DNA from: Lepturacanthus savala
Taxonomy: Eukaryota; Chordata; Actinopteri; Scombriformes; Trichiuridae
Direction of reading: 5' to 3'
Assembly: GCA_030544235.1 (NCBI GenBank)
Contig: CM060484.1
Span: 15,917,031-15,981,030, forward strand
Length of the DNA stretch: 64,000 bases
The position numbers were made by a program, and so were the translations under genes. The notes under the pieces are model-generated. The model was given only the letters and a program-made list of their open reading frames with translations, did not search any database and had not been told where the DNA came from. Shown here piece after piece: positions 42,540 through 55,900 of this stretch. The number at the start of each line of letters is the position of its first letter. Position 1 is the first letter of the stretch.

Positions 42540-42864
42540 TTGTTTTAAAATGCTCAATCCACAGAGAAGTGCACATAGGCATATCCAGAATCTGTGTTTT
42601 AAAACAAGTCATCAGGATTCCATGAAGTTGGGATGTTACAGCAATGCAGTTACCACCCACCTCTATTCACAGTCATTCAAATCAGCCAATCAGAAGAGAG
42701 GCTCATTAATATTAATGAGACAGACACAAAATGACCTGTTCTTTCCAGAGATGAGCTTGAGAGTGGAGATTTAAAACTATACTAAGATGATTTTTGGTGC
42801 TTACAACAAAAAAAACTATATTATTTGGGATATCACAACTACAAAGAAAACCCAGTACAAGTGG
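42540..42864 (+). mobile_element. TTAA-associated MITE-like element, copy 2
   Basis: It shares CTCAATCCACAGAGAAGTGC, the CTCATTAATATTAATGAGA block, AAAATGACCTGTTCTTTCC and AAACCCAGTACAAGT with the intronic copies. The terminal inverted repeats are lost. Confidence 0.7.
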
Positions 42865-43105
42865 ACTTATCTAGTTAAAAGTGGTAGTTCATATCATCAC
42901 ACAGTCATTTCAGTCTTCATTATTGATCACAGCAACATGAGGCAACATGAGCCTGTTGACTTGAAATAACTGACTCTAATCAAATTAAATGCTCTGCTTA
43001 TTAATTCAAGCAGAAATTAGATTAAGGGATGCTCAAGTATCTTTGATTGGAATGGTTTGAATCTGTACAGTATGAACAATAGAGGAGACAGAACAGTTAC
43101 ATATA

Positions 43106-43448
43106 GAGCTGTAACTAATGACTATTTTGATAGTGGATTAATGTATCAATTATCTAAATGATTAATCGATAGGTTGGTAAGTTTAAAAAATTGTATAAAA
43201 TGTCAATCACTGTTTCCAAAAGCTAAAGGCACAACCTAAATTGTATTTTTTGTCCAGACAACAGCCCACAAGCTAAATATCATCAGTTTACTATTATAGA
43301 AGACTAAAGAAGCCACAAAATAATCCGTTTTGAGAAGCTGGAAGCAGAGAATGTGGACATTTTTGTCTTAAAAATGACTCAAATCTATTATCAAAATAGT
43401 TAGTGATAATGCAATAGTTGGCAACTAATCGATTAATCGTTGCAGCTC
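43106..43448. mobile_element. Dispersed element with GAGCTGYAAC inverted ends
   Basis: It begins GAGCTGTAACTAATGACTAT and ends AATCGATTAATCGTTGCAGC followed by TC, so both ends read GAGCTGYAAC inward. The inside lacks coding capacity. The pattern matches a very common teleost non-autonomous repeat. Confidence 0.65.
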
Positions 43449-46400
43449 CAATTACATTAGATACATTTGTGAGTTTCTGCCTTTTCATTTCTTCATGTAA
43501 CATAAACTGTGTATCTCACCTTATGGTTTCATAAAGTCAGATATATTGTTTCAGTATATTATATTTTGGTTTTAAAGCTTTTAATAAAATAGTTTTTTAA
43601 TCCATTTTTCAGTTGTGACTGAACTGACCTTATACTTTTTTATGCATGTCTTTACTTCAGTGTTCATTTTAATGCTGTAATGCTATCTGGAATAAAGTGA
43701 CAGAAATGTATAGGTCTTTTATTTAAGACTGAATGCTTTTGCCACTAAATCACACATTTGTACATTTTTGTACTGCTATTCTATTTTAGCCTATTCTTAT
43801 TTCTTCTCTTTTAATTCATTTTCTATGTATTTTTCATGTAATTGCCTTGAGCTTAAATGTACTATATACATACTAGAGTATGTGTTATATAGTCTTTTTT
43901 TTTAAAGTGGTGATTTGCTTTAAACAAAGGTACCTGATTGTATAAACTTTGCTAAAACAAGCTGCAACGTGTTGGAAGACAGCATCAATCTGCTTTTATG
44001 TTCCACATGTAAAACCTTTGAACACTCAGCGATTGTTTCTGATTTGTTCACCTTCACATACCTGGATCCATAATATCAGGTTGTCAACATACTTTAAACA
44101 TTGGTTGTTCCACTCAAAACATTCTTGGTGCTCATATCCTGTCTTTAAGCCTCTCATACATAAATTATGATCAGCTCAGTCAGGATTTTTTGGGATGTAA
44201 AACAAGGTTTGAAAAAACCTCATCACCTAATCACAGTACAGTTTATTGTAAGCTGTTAAAAGCTCCCTGCAGTACAAATATACCCTATGCCTTCTGCTTT
44301 TGTGCAGTCATTTCCTCTGATGTGTTTTAATTATAAGGTAGTTCCCCATTCAGTGTTTTTACTGCATTGATAAGGCAGCACGATAATTTAAGCCATGTCC
44401 TTAACATGGTCGTTTCTAACTTCCTGAACTATCTTTTTATATGGGTAGGAGTTTCCCCAGGATATTGTTTAGCTGAGGTGGTAAGCCACCCAGTTGCATT
44501 TCATCTCATGTTCAATTTAATCTGTAGACTAAACTCATTAAAGATATGCTATTTCCTCAGTGAAAATGGACCTCTTTTCCCATAAAGGTTCATTTTTTAT
44601 TTCCTTATTTTTTAAATTTTATGTTAGCTATGGTAGTCACTGTTGCAGGTGAGGTATCCACCTGCTGTAAAAAATGTGGCAAACCCTGATATTAATGTTA
44701 TGCATCATCAACTCCAATTTCTTTATCTAAAAGCAGAACTCTGTGTGTATTCTCTTAATTTCCCTTAAGTGATTAACAATCCACTAAAAATATCAACAAT
44801 GAATCATTTCCTTTACAGTCTGTCTGTGCACAATCAGCTTGATTTTGAAGCATTATGGACGTCTCAAATTTCATAAAAAACATTTGAAAATATTAACCTT
44901 TTGACGAAAAATGATACAATCTCGAAATATAGTGATTTTTCATTAGTGTCATACCATTTCAAGCCAGATGCATCTTAAATAGCAGCACAGAGCCCCCTGT
45001 TGGGCAAACTAAAACCTTGATTCAATGTTTAGGATGCAACTGTTTCATCTATATACAGTATAATTCCAAATAGACCCATTTCTTCTTATGACAGAAATTA
45101 AATGAATGAATCAGAAGTGAGTAGGGGGAGACTGGCTTCTGATTCAACCCTGATTTTAGAACTGCTGACTATGGCTTTTGACTACTTGCTTAGTGCTACA
45201 TATCCTGGCCATTAAGGATCAACCATCTAGATTATACCTCCGGTATATTAAGAAGGGGCGAGCCTGCCCTGTCATCTATTCATGAATAATTGATCTGACT
45301 GACAGAATGATCTACATTCTTTGAGTGATCTGGGTCAGCTTATATTCTTGCATTGCACTCCTGAAAGCAGAAGCATATACTAGAAAACACGCAGGGATGA
45401 GAAATTCATTATAAAATGTTGCAAGCTTTTTTTCATGCATTGTGCAGTTTACCTCGTCAACACCTGTATTTAATCAGTTATCAAACTGAGGCTTAAGAGT
45501 CAAGGGTTCATATTTACTCTGGTTGTCATTATGCCTGCTCTCTTGTGCTCTTGTTTGCACAGCAAAAACCACACCCATATAACAAGTTTCAAAGAAGTAC
45601 TGGTTGTATATGTGTGTGTGCGCAATAGTGAGAGTATGTGGGTGTGTACAGTGGAGGGGAAGGAGTGGAAGGAGTGGAATACCTTCCCTGAGGCTGTGAT
45701 AAAATCACAGAGGGAAGACAATGAACTCCAAAGCAGCAGCAGACTTGTCAGTACAGGGTAGGTCTCACAGCAGAATCAGAGTAGGCCTGTTTTGGTTTTT
45801 CTTTCTAGCTGAATGCAGCCTACCAGCTGTGTAATTTGAATGCGCTAAGCAGTCTAACTTAAATTTGACTTAAACAATTTGGCTTCAAAATATCAGCTTC
45901 AAAGGGCAGAGTTTCTTTCATTAAATAGTTCATACAAGGAGCTGAGATAAGAAATATCCCCATTAATAATGAGATTTTATTTATTTATTATTTATTTATT
46001 AGTGACAGTTTAGCAGTTGAATGACAGCCTTCACTTTTTCACACCAGTTTTTAAATGTGTTATTTAAATTACACAGGTATCATGGTTCATGCTGTGCAGC
46101 TTCTTGCTGATATCCATTAGCCACACACCACAATGCAAACCAAATGCTGCCTGCTGTTATATTATTTGCCACAGAGTGGTGCTCAAGAACTATTGATAAC
46201 GTATGTGTCTGAGCTCAGAAAGTGTCCGTCCTGTAGTAATGTATGGGCAGGTAGAGGGAGATGTGCTGATGAGATGTAATGTGAGAGGGGTTGGCTTAAT
46301 GTAACGGAATCTGAATATCACAGCGATGAAATTGCTGTTTTCTTGATGAGATTCGCTTGAAAGAAAGAAAAGTTGAGAGGATAGCAGTAATTTAGTTTAG

Positions 46401-48283
46401 ATCATGACAAGGCCTACAGGAAAATCAATAGAAAGGAAAGTCAATACAACCACATCCTTATATCGCTAATAAGTCATATGCCGTTTAGCAATTTAAATTA
46501 AAACAGCAATCGGACATCAATCTATCATTGAGCGAAACATATAATAAATGTGGGAAGGTTCGTACAGGTTCGCAGTCGGAAGTTTCACACTGCGCATACA
46601 ATCTGATCAGGTATAGAGCGGGCTGCAAATGGTTCATGCACGGTTGACAGGACGAAGAAAGGAGAAGTGAGACGGTTTTGTGAGCTGAGAGTTGTCAGTG
46701 GGAGCCAGGGAGGAGAACGGTGTTTGATCTCTGTGGTGGTGGGCGTGTGATGCGGAGCTCAAACACAGTTTAAGGCTCTGTTAACCTTGGCCAGCGGTCA
46801 GGCCCCTCCGTCTGTCTCACATCTGAGAGTTGGGGAAAGAGGCAGGGGATCAGCGAGGCTTAAACGACTGAATACATTTAACTGGGAAGGAGGGAGAACG
46901 ATACCTCCACAACAATCAGGGCCCTCTGTCTTTGGCCCTTTTGTTAACACAGTGTATGAAGGGATTTTTCAAGAGCACTTTCATGATGGAATTAAGAAGG
47001 ACGGCTAGAGGTATCAATGTTGGGGGGGTTAGACACAAGTCAGTGGAGATTGAAGACAGAGAGGCGTCAGGCGAAGAGGACGAGATGTCTAGGTCAAAAC
47101 CTACTCAATACTGCATGAGAATAGAGCACTCTGTCACTGCCACAAACAAACACATGTTGACAAGGTCGGGAAAATTAGATGGCAAGTTGTTGACAGGAAC
47201 CACATAAAACCTCATGCTCATTCTGATATAAATAAAATTAACTTTATATAAACCAGCCACAAGTTTTTGGTGTTGAGGTAAACACAGGCTCTATATAGGA
47301 CAGGGCACATAGACATTCTGCAACTGCACACATTTTTGAATGCATACACGCACGCGCACACACACACGTAGGAATTATTTATGTGCTGAGACAGGCATTG
47401 TTGAGCTGCTCTATGGAGCACTACAGGGCGGCTTTTGGAAAGCACAGCTGCTCGCCTTTCAAGATCGCTCCGTCCTATCACCATGACAGTGAAGGTCTCA
47501 CTCCCTAAACTCTGCCTGTCTCTATTGCTTTCTCTCCATCCGCCCTATTCCCGACGGCGCTTTCAAATGGCGGGGTCAGCTGGTCTTTTAGTGGCGGGAC
47601 CCTCCACTCCTCTGTGCCAGCCCTTTTCAGTGCTCCTCATTGACATTTAACTCTGAGGCCAAGGCAACAAGGACCAAAGACTATGAAATGAGACTGGCCG
47701 CGGGGGGTGCACAGTGAGGCTGATCACTCTCTATCTCGCACCTCTACCTCCATTAGCCGCCGGTGTCCCTAGAGTCTGCAGGTGCCCTGAGAGGCCTGGG
47801 AGGTGAGCTCTCAGCTGTGGGTGTCACAGAACAAAGGGCACAGGGATATTCAGGCCAACCCTGTGATGTAGTGACACAGAGAACAATTACATTTTTTTTA
47901 GATTATCATCTTAGCGGTAAGCCTCACCTTCCTTCCCATTTTAGAGGGCTAAATGTCAATGTTCATCCTTCCCTTTATTCTGCTCAGCAGGGCAAAGGTA
48001 TTAAATGGGTATTTGAGGTGTTTTTTTTTTCTATTGCTCCAATCTCTTCTAACATCACTCATACTTCCTTAGGTTCTTCCCTGTGATGCGCCTCATGGTC
48101 AAAGGTCCCCTGCAGAAAGATTGTAAGATGTATATGAAATATTCCACTTTGATTAATAATTTCCAACATGGCTTTTTCACCAAAAAAATGCAATGGCATA
48201 AAATAATAAAAAGTTGTTGATTTTCACTTTACTGTAATGTTTCATCTTTTGCCAACTGTGCATGTATGTGGATATGTCTGTCA

Positions 48284-48289
<6 letters not shown>

Positions 48290-48357
<68 letters not shown>
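48290..48357. repeat. (AT)n microsatellite, about 60 nt pure AT
   Basis: A short GTGTGTGT run followed by an uninterrupted AT dinucleotide tract. It will form a strong hairpin, and its assembled length may be unreliable. Confidence 0.95.
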
Positions 48358-48362
<5 letters not shown>

Positions 48363-49579
48363 GACATATACATGTATATATAGTTAGAAATAATCATTTA
48401 TGACCACAAATGTGATGCTAAAGATCCTCAACCTATTCAAAGGAAGGTCAGTTTTATAGTTTCTATAACCAGTTAAACTGTTTTCAGCTGTGCTAAACAT
48501 GTTGCGTCACTAACACTGGAGTGATAGTTGCTGGAAATGGGCTTTGAGACACCCATGTAGATATTCTGCCAAAAAACATACATTTGCATATATTTGCATA
48601 TTATTACATATTAATTATTATTAAAATTATATATTTTTTCATTTTCATTTTAAAGGTTTAACTGTTGCATGTTTCAAGATGTTTGTTTTAAATTTCATCA
48701 AACACTGCTCTCTGGGAGACTGTCTCTCTATATAACTCATCACACTATTTCAGCATATAATAGTGGTCAGTTGTCCTGCTGTTAGGCCTTATCAGTAGGA
48801 TATGGCAGCTGACTGGGATGAGTCACTGTCTATTCACACCAGTCCAGTCCAGTTTAGACAGGAGCCTGTTATTATGAACTAGGAGTGAGAGACAGTCTGG
48901 TCCGTGGGTGTCAACAGTTAGGTTTATGCCAGTTTCTGCTTGGGTAAGTGGGCTATACTGTACTGACTGGCCTCAAATGTCATGGCACCATGGCTCAGCT
49001 GCCGAGCTATCCAACTCACAATCCACCTAAGGGTCATTTAACAGGATCAGTGATTAAGGGTGTAAGTAATTGAATTAGGATTGCGCGACCTAGAGCTAAA
49101 ACAGCCTAATAGCGACTTGGCTGGAATGAGATGAGCAAGTTTGTGGATAGAGCAAAAGGGGTGATGCTCTAATAATTACAGTTTTGAATCATTTATTGAA
49201 ACATTCATACATCATTAAGTCATTGAAACCTTTTTTTTTTTAAAAAAAAAAGCATTTATAAATCTAAAGATACATTTACACATTATTTGCAGAGTATAGT
49301 TTGTACTGGATGGCAAAGAGTGCTCATTCATACATACATGAGGTGTTACAATGGAAAATGAAAGCAGGACTTTTTTGTAGCCCAAGCCTATCACATGCTG
49401 AGAGGAAAGCTGTGTCCCAATTTCATCTAACCGGGTTTGTAGTGCATTCACACTGGAAAAATGCCAGAATCATACTCAGACATGTGAGTGTGCAAGTAAA
49501 ATTCACCCATATATGTTATCCATCATCTATAATTTTGTTGGCCTGGTTTACAGTGCTGCTATTCTGTACACACATCTAT

Positions 49580-49785
49580 TGCATGGAAGAGGGAACCCTC
49601 CCTTTGCTGAGCCTCCTGAGCCTTCCTCCATTTTTTTCCCTGTTGAAGTTTTAGTTCTTTCTTATTTGAATGGAGGGTCAGAGGGTGGTTAGAGGATGTT
49701 GTATTTCTGTACAGATTGTAAAACCCCTGAGGCAAATTTGTGATTTGTAATATTGGGCTATACAAATAAATCATGTTGGTGGTGG
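49580..49785 (+). repeat. Dispersed teleost repeat (ends ...GGGCTATACAAATAAA)
   Basis: The phrases GTACAGATTGTAAAACCCCT, GAGGCAAATTTGTGATTTGT and ATTGGGCTATACAAATAAAT follow the 3' part of a very common fish interspersed repeat. No coding potential. Confidence 0.65.
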
Positions 49786-50330
49786 AAAAACATAAATTCT
49801 GGATGGTGGCGAGAGAGCTCCAGGAGCATTAAATAAAAATGTGCAGAAAAAACATTTTGCTTTCTCTTTGTTATTTTTCCAAATTTGAAATTGGCAGCAG
49901 CCCTCTGAAATCAGTATTCAACTGATTGATCTCTGTTGGTGCATCTCTTGTATCATTTTTGGAACAAAACAGTGAAGTGCATGAATTGCTTTTACATTGA
50001 CTCTCATAACAGTATATTAGGAAGAGAAGTGCATATGTTATAACATAAGGATATAGTGCGTTATTAAAATAGCTTAAATCAGGCCACATTTCTTGCACTG
50101 CCTATAAAAAAATACACAGTGACAGGCCATTATTAATGTAAAGCTGCCCTACTTACCTACACAATCATACACACAGATATACTGGATGCAGTGCTGTTAT
50201 TGCTTGTGTGCTGGAAATCTACACCAAATTAGTTTTAGTAATATTTTTTTTTTCTGGAAAAAAACAGAGTATTATCCTTTCTTATGTATTTCTCTTCGAG
50301 CTAATAAGAATGGGTAGGAGAGTATTATGT
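49786..50330. other. Intergenic, nothing recognised
   Basis: AT-rich stretch between two dispersed repeats; no gene or motif seen. Confidence 0.7.
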
Positions 50331-50635
50331 AGCAGCACACTCTGCAGAAGGCAGGGAAAGCCCTGAACATGTTGCCAGTCTATCACAGAGCTAACACAGA
50401 TTGACAGATAAACACACACATTCCCCGTTTGTTTCCTGTGGGAAATTTAGAATTTCTAATCCACCTGATTGCACGTCTGCAGGCTGTGGGAAGAAGCCAG
50501 GCTATCTAGAAGAGCCCCATATGAACAGAGGGAGAACAAACACAGAAGGCACCAGGGGCTGCCGATCAAACCTCGGACCTTGTAGCTGTGAGGTGAAAGT
50601 GTCAGCTTCTGTACCACCTCATTGATTCCGCGGGG
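50331..50635 (+). repeat. Dispersed teleost repeat (GCCAGTCTATCACAGAGCTAAC family)
   Basis: GGCAGGGAAAGCCCTGAACA, TGCCAGTCTATCACAGAGCT, GTCTGCAGGCTGTGGGAAGA and ATCAAACCTCGGACCTTGTA follow the familiar order of a repeat found throughout teleost genomes. The element class is not assigned. Confidence 0.75.
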
Positions 50636-52600
50636 TTAAATCATCTTTTCACTTGAACCTCCCTTTAACCTCCAAGTCAACCCTGTCAATCTGAGTCTAA
50701 CTATATAATTTCTTCATATATACCAAATTAATAACATTAATACGTGTAAAACTTAAGGACCTTTAAAAATGTTTTAATTTTTTTTACTTTTCTAATGGAA
50801 TATTTCAAAATGCATATCTAAATACATTAATGGAAAGCACTACTACTGCCTGCTGGATATGTAACTTGTTTGCCAACATGTTAGTCATATCATCTTCAAA
50901 AAGTAATACTGAGTCAGTGTTATCTTTACAGCTTATTCTGCTGCCATCAAGATTTCAAACACCATTGAGAGGAGTTGTTTTTTTTAATTCAAATTTCATG
51001 GATAAACCACTTGAGATGAACAGTCTTGTTTTTCAGGTCCTGTTAAACTTGAAAAGGGGTTTTCTTTTTGGGGACTATCACGATACTAAGCTGTATCTAA
51101 TGGTTCTTCTTTTGTGTACACATGCACGCATTTGCGTATATGTATCCATCTGCTACACAAACATACTCTATAATAGTCCTATGAAGTATGAGTTTGTGTG
51201 GTAGTGCAAAATGAGGACATGAACATGGGGACAGAAAGAAAGAACATCCTCCTCATTATCTCTCACACAGACAGTCAGCAAACGCTAAACACGGAGTCAA
51301 AAAAGAAAAAAGGCAACTAAAACAGATAAGAAGAAGAGAAGCAGCAGTTCTGGCAGGGCTGTGTTGACAACTTTCCAGGAGCTGATTTAGCAAAGGAAAG
51401 CTACATCTGTTGAGCTCCGATGACAGCCATTGAGTTGTTCAGGCTTCTTTTTTTTAACGTAGAGGGAGTAACCTAGTTTGCTCTGCACATTTGTGATGAT
51501 AGAAACCTGGAACCTCTCAACTCAGGCATTGTGATGGATATTAACATTTGTCTAATTGGCAAAAAAAAAAAAAATCCTGCAATGAAACATCCAGCTCTCC
51601 TGCAACGAGCTCCCAGCCGGCTGATGCACATAAGAACACACCAAATCAGACAGACAAATACTCACTCCCTGTCTCTTTTCTCACTCCCACTCTCAGCTTC
51701 TCTGAAGTAAAAATCTGTAGTTAAAGAGTGTTGCTTTTAAAAGAGGCCAGGTACCATGCAAAAGCAGAGGAGACAGAGACAGGCCTTCAAAGGCAGAAAT
51801 GTTTGGACAGCTTGTGAGAGCAAAACTGCTTGCTCCAGGGAACGGGTCACCGCACTGGAATGTTTTTGGCATGAATAAGGATGCATGAACAAGTGGAAAA
51901 GCTGTATATGCATGTGGAAGTGCAAGTGTGTTATGTATAATGTATAGTATTTGTTGAGAGGTCACTACAGTCAGACGCTGTCTGTCATACCCAGGTCCCT
52001 TATGGTTCATCCATCATAGACTAGCCCCCTTTAGACTCTCCTTTTGCATTTCCTCACACTTTCACTGTTGTGTGAAATGGACACTATAAGAGAAAGGTTT
52101 TAAAGGTTATAAATACTGCAAGTCCTCCCCCCCACCGTCTTTGCATCGAGTGAGAACAGAGTGAACGAGGACCGCAGCTCACCTGTCATCACTGTATTGT
52201 TTGACTTGCACAATGTCAGTTGAACACATCTTAACACAGATGGACAGATGGTGTGCTCGTTCTGCTCATCACCTGCTCAGAGCTGTCTGAGGTCATTCAT
52301 TGATGCAAGTGAATGAATATGTGTGTTTAAGGCCATGTGTGCTTGCAGGTGTGTTTGTCTCTAGACAATAAAAACAGGGAAAAGGTTGAGGCAGGAAGTG
52401 TATTGTTTGTAATTAGCTGATCTAGTTCCGACTTGGCATTTGGTCTGAGGTCAAGGGATCTAGGAAACAATTGCCCATAAAGCTAAAGGTGAGAAAGAAG
52501 CCAGAAACACAGTCAGTTTGCATCACATCAAATTGAGTTATTAGTTGTCTGAACTATTGGAAAACATCTGTATAAGTTCTTAAGAAATGGTAGGTAGAAA
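50636..52600. other. Intergenic, nothing recognised
   Basis: No ORF with recognisable product, no RNA gene and no clear repeat family. Confidence 0.65.
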
Positions 52601-52604
52601 GGGT

Positions 52605-52985
52605 TTATCCATTTATCCATCCATTTTCAACTGCTTGCCAAGTCCGGTAGCAGGGGCAACAGCCTCGGCAGAAAAGCCTAAATTTCCCTCTCTCCCTCTC
52701 CCCAGCCACAACATCCAGCTCTTCCAGGGCAGAGGAACCCCAAGGTGTTCCTAGGGGCCACTTCCTGGAGGGACGTACACGGAATACGTCACTAGGGAGT
52801 CGTCCAGGAGGATCCTCACTAAATGGTGTTCGTTATGGGAAATTCATGGTGAGCACAATGGCCTGCTGTGATGTGCTGTTCCTCCCAATCATGTCCATCC
52901 AGGTCTCATTGTCATTGTCTCACGTCAGCATTGAAGTCCCCCCATGTCAGCATTGAAGTCCTCAGAAAGAGAGCGGAAACAAAGA
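52605..52985 (-). mobile_element. Non-LTR retrotransposon remnant, internally deleted
   Basis: On the minus strand, 52985-52840 encodes the endonuclease-type motif GDFNADV followed by an ETWMDMIGRN-like block and a TNT-like phrase. It then passes directly into a tail (52825-52605) that reads like the C-terminal region of fish LINE reverse transcriptases, ending near the CCATCCATTTTC repeat end. The reverse-transcriptase core is missing and frames are broken. Rex/RTE-like assignment is from memory. Confidence 0.65.
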
Positions 52986-55900
52986 AGGGGGAACACGCAA
53001 ATCCCTCCACAACTATAAGGTGGCAGCTCCAGGGGGCGAAGGGTTTAATAAAAAAGGCTATCCAGTTGTATTTTGGGAACTGTGTGCTAAACCTGCCTTT
53101 TGCAAGTTTTTTTCCAAATGTATGCAGGCTTAAGTATAAATGAAAAAAATAAAATGGAATTGAATACCATTTGAATAAAACTAAATACGATGAGCTAAGA
53201 TAAACATTTCTCACACATTAAACAACACTTTGTATGATTTGCTCAATTGAGCCTTAAGAAAAAAACTACTCAAATCTTACTTACAGTATATTCACTGGCT
53301 TTATATGATGTTTTTCCATTTGGTTGTTTTCACTGATATTATTTCTGGTTATTAACATTTTCATGTTTTTTTCTGTAAGCATAAATATTGTTCACACGGG
53401 GCCATGTAGGTTTTGATTTTTTCCCCATAATCATATAAACCTTCAAGTGGGCAAAGACCTTTTCAAAGCACTGTATATCAGTATATGTGATTATTTAATG
53501 GCCTTTTAGCTGTTGCAATAGTTTGTAAAGAAATGGCACAGCCTCTACATGTTAGTCTACTATGGACAGGTTAAGGATGTCTGTTTCTCACACTTGTCAA
53601 TATGCTTTTCATGTGCAAGCCAGCATTTGTTGGAAACGGGCATTCAGTTTCTGAAAAAACTTAGTGCACGATGGATGATGGATGTCACCTAAATGGCACG
53701 ATTACTGAGGAAAGTTGTGGTGCTATCTGGATGCAGATCACCTCCAGTGAGGGCCAAAATAGCCATATGAGTGATAAATAGATGGAAATGGCCCACAGTG
53801 TCCAGTTCACAGGCTGCCCTACTCTTTGATCTCTGGTCCTAATGAGCTTTCAGAAGATGAGAAGACTTTTTCAAAAGGACCCTTCATTCTCGGGGAGACC
53901 TGGGGTAAGAGCTACTATAAGCAGGTCTAAGATGTTGCCTTAACTAACATTAGTATTCCCCTAAGTATTCCCAGCTACATTAGTAAAACCTGCCCACCCA
54001 ACTCTCCAGAGCAAGGTCACTTTCATCATTATGAGCTAAGTTATAGCCTACAGAGGGCTTACAAGAATTGAAACCATACGTTTGTTTTTGATACAAAATG
54101 TGTTTTCTACTGTAAACAGATAGCTTAATAATGTCAATAATTCCCTTTGTAGAGATGGCAGCTCCCCGCCCACCCCTGGGTGAATCTAGTAGTTGAATTT
54201 GTTGGGAAGGATTACATACTAAACCACCGGTGGGCTGAGACGTTGCCAGGGGAAAAATATTTGTTAAACTGCAAATGCTTGTGTACAGCACATTCAGTTA
54301 AAAGCAAAATCCCTCTGTGAGAATATGCAGCTGGATATGCAATCAAAAAGAATATTTAATGTCTTCCCCCGCTCGTTCAAATTCAGCATGCGGTGCATTC
54401 TGCTCACGCTTTCCGTTACTGGTGACAGGCATATATTAGTTCTCTACATATTAGCCTCATATCATGCACATGAGATGGATTCCTGCACCATCACACCACA
54501 AACCTAACTGTGATGAACCTGGAAAATGAGAGGGCAGTGATAGACTTTCTAACAATGTGAAAAGAATACCATGCGGCTAATCATGAGCAGGTTATTTATG
54601 GACAAATGAATGAATTAAAGTTGATTGAAGTTCCCAGTTTAAAGGAGAAGCAGACTCCTTTTTATTGATGATGAAAAACTTTAGGCAGCCAGTCATCTTT
54701 CTACGTGGGACTCATTGGAAGTGCTTAATGATAGCCAAGCCCTCTCAAAGGCTACAGAAGCAGCAGGACATCAAAGAGCGGTTGACAGACAGACAGATTC
54801 TGAGTTGCATGTTAAAAGCCCATTCCACTTTAAAATGAAAATAAAACTGAAACACAGGCACATGCACATACACACCATGAAGGAGATCCCATCATCCTCC
54901 CACTGCGGTGAAATACTACTTTCACCCAAAGACATACACGCCGCTTCATCCATCTTTCTTCAAATCTTTTTATTTCTTTTTTCTCCATGCTCTTCAAACG
55001 GCTCGTGCTCAGGCATAGCTAGGCATGTTTTTGCATCATTAGAGCTTGTGGGTGTGTTGGGAGACAGACTAATGACAGCTCGGCTTTCCGGCTCAAACAA
55101 GAGCCATTGCTCATTTACCCGAATAGATACATAGATAGATAGATAGAAGGGTTTGTAATGATGTAGCCTTATCAAATATTCGCCATCACAAGCCAAATGA
55201 CACAACGTCAGACTTGAGCCATTTATATCACAGTCACGGATTTAGTATGTGACAACTGTTAGACATGTTAATGTGTATTTTTCAGAACCGTAAATCAATT
55301 GGACATCACCATGTACATGCCGCTGTCTTGCAGGATGAATGGTTGGAATGATCAAGAGGAGCAATGAAATAGAATGAGGAGTGTTGTATGCAGTGATGTG
55401 ATAAATTTACTAGCATTCACGATTCACACTGGACGGCCTCTGAGAGTTGCTGTCCTCCCAAGGCTTGAGAATCTGGCATGGTCCTTTGCGATCTATCTTT
55501 CTCTCCATTTATCTCACCCCAATCTGCCTCCCTATCTCCCTCTGTTCTCAATCCAAACTCCGATACAGTTCACGCGTAAACTCAACACACTCCATGAGAG
55601 CATCGGTATGGACTGCTGCCAGGTATCAACACATGAGGTTTCTTTTCTTTTTCTTTCTGTCTTTCAATCATCCACTTATCAATGGTTCTTTTTTTTATTA
55701 CTGTATCCTTACAGCTGTTTGCTACCCTAAAGTCACATCCTGTTATGGTAGCCACAAATAAGTCAAATAACGTGTCCTTTGTTAACTGTTTGGAAGTAGA
55801 CACCACAAACTGAGTGTCTGCTGCATTGACCTGGCCTGTTATAGAATATTAACAACTGAATGCAGTGGCCCTATTTTCCTGGGCCAGCTCCAGTTGGAAT

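Larger units (their letters stand above)
42142..49579. other. Upstream region, no gene recognised
   Basis: AT-rich DNA upstream of rapgef1. It contains a MITE-like copy (42540-42864), a repeat with GAGCTG-type ends (43106-43448) and a long AT microsatellite (48290-48357). No ORF resembles a known protein. Confidence 0.7.
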
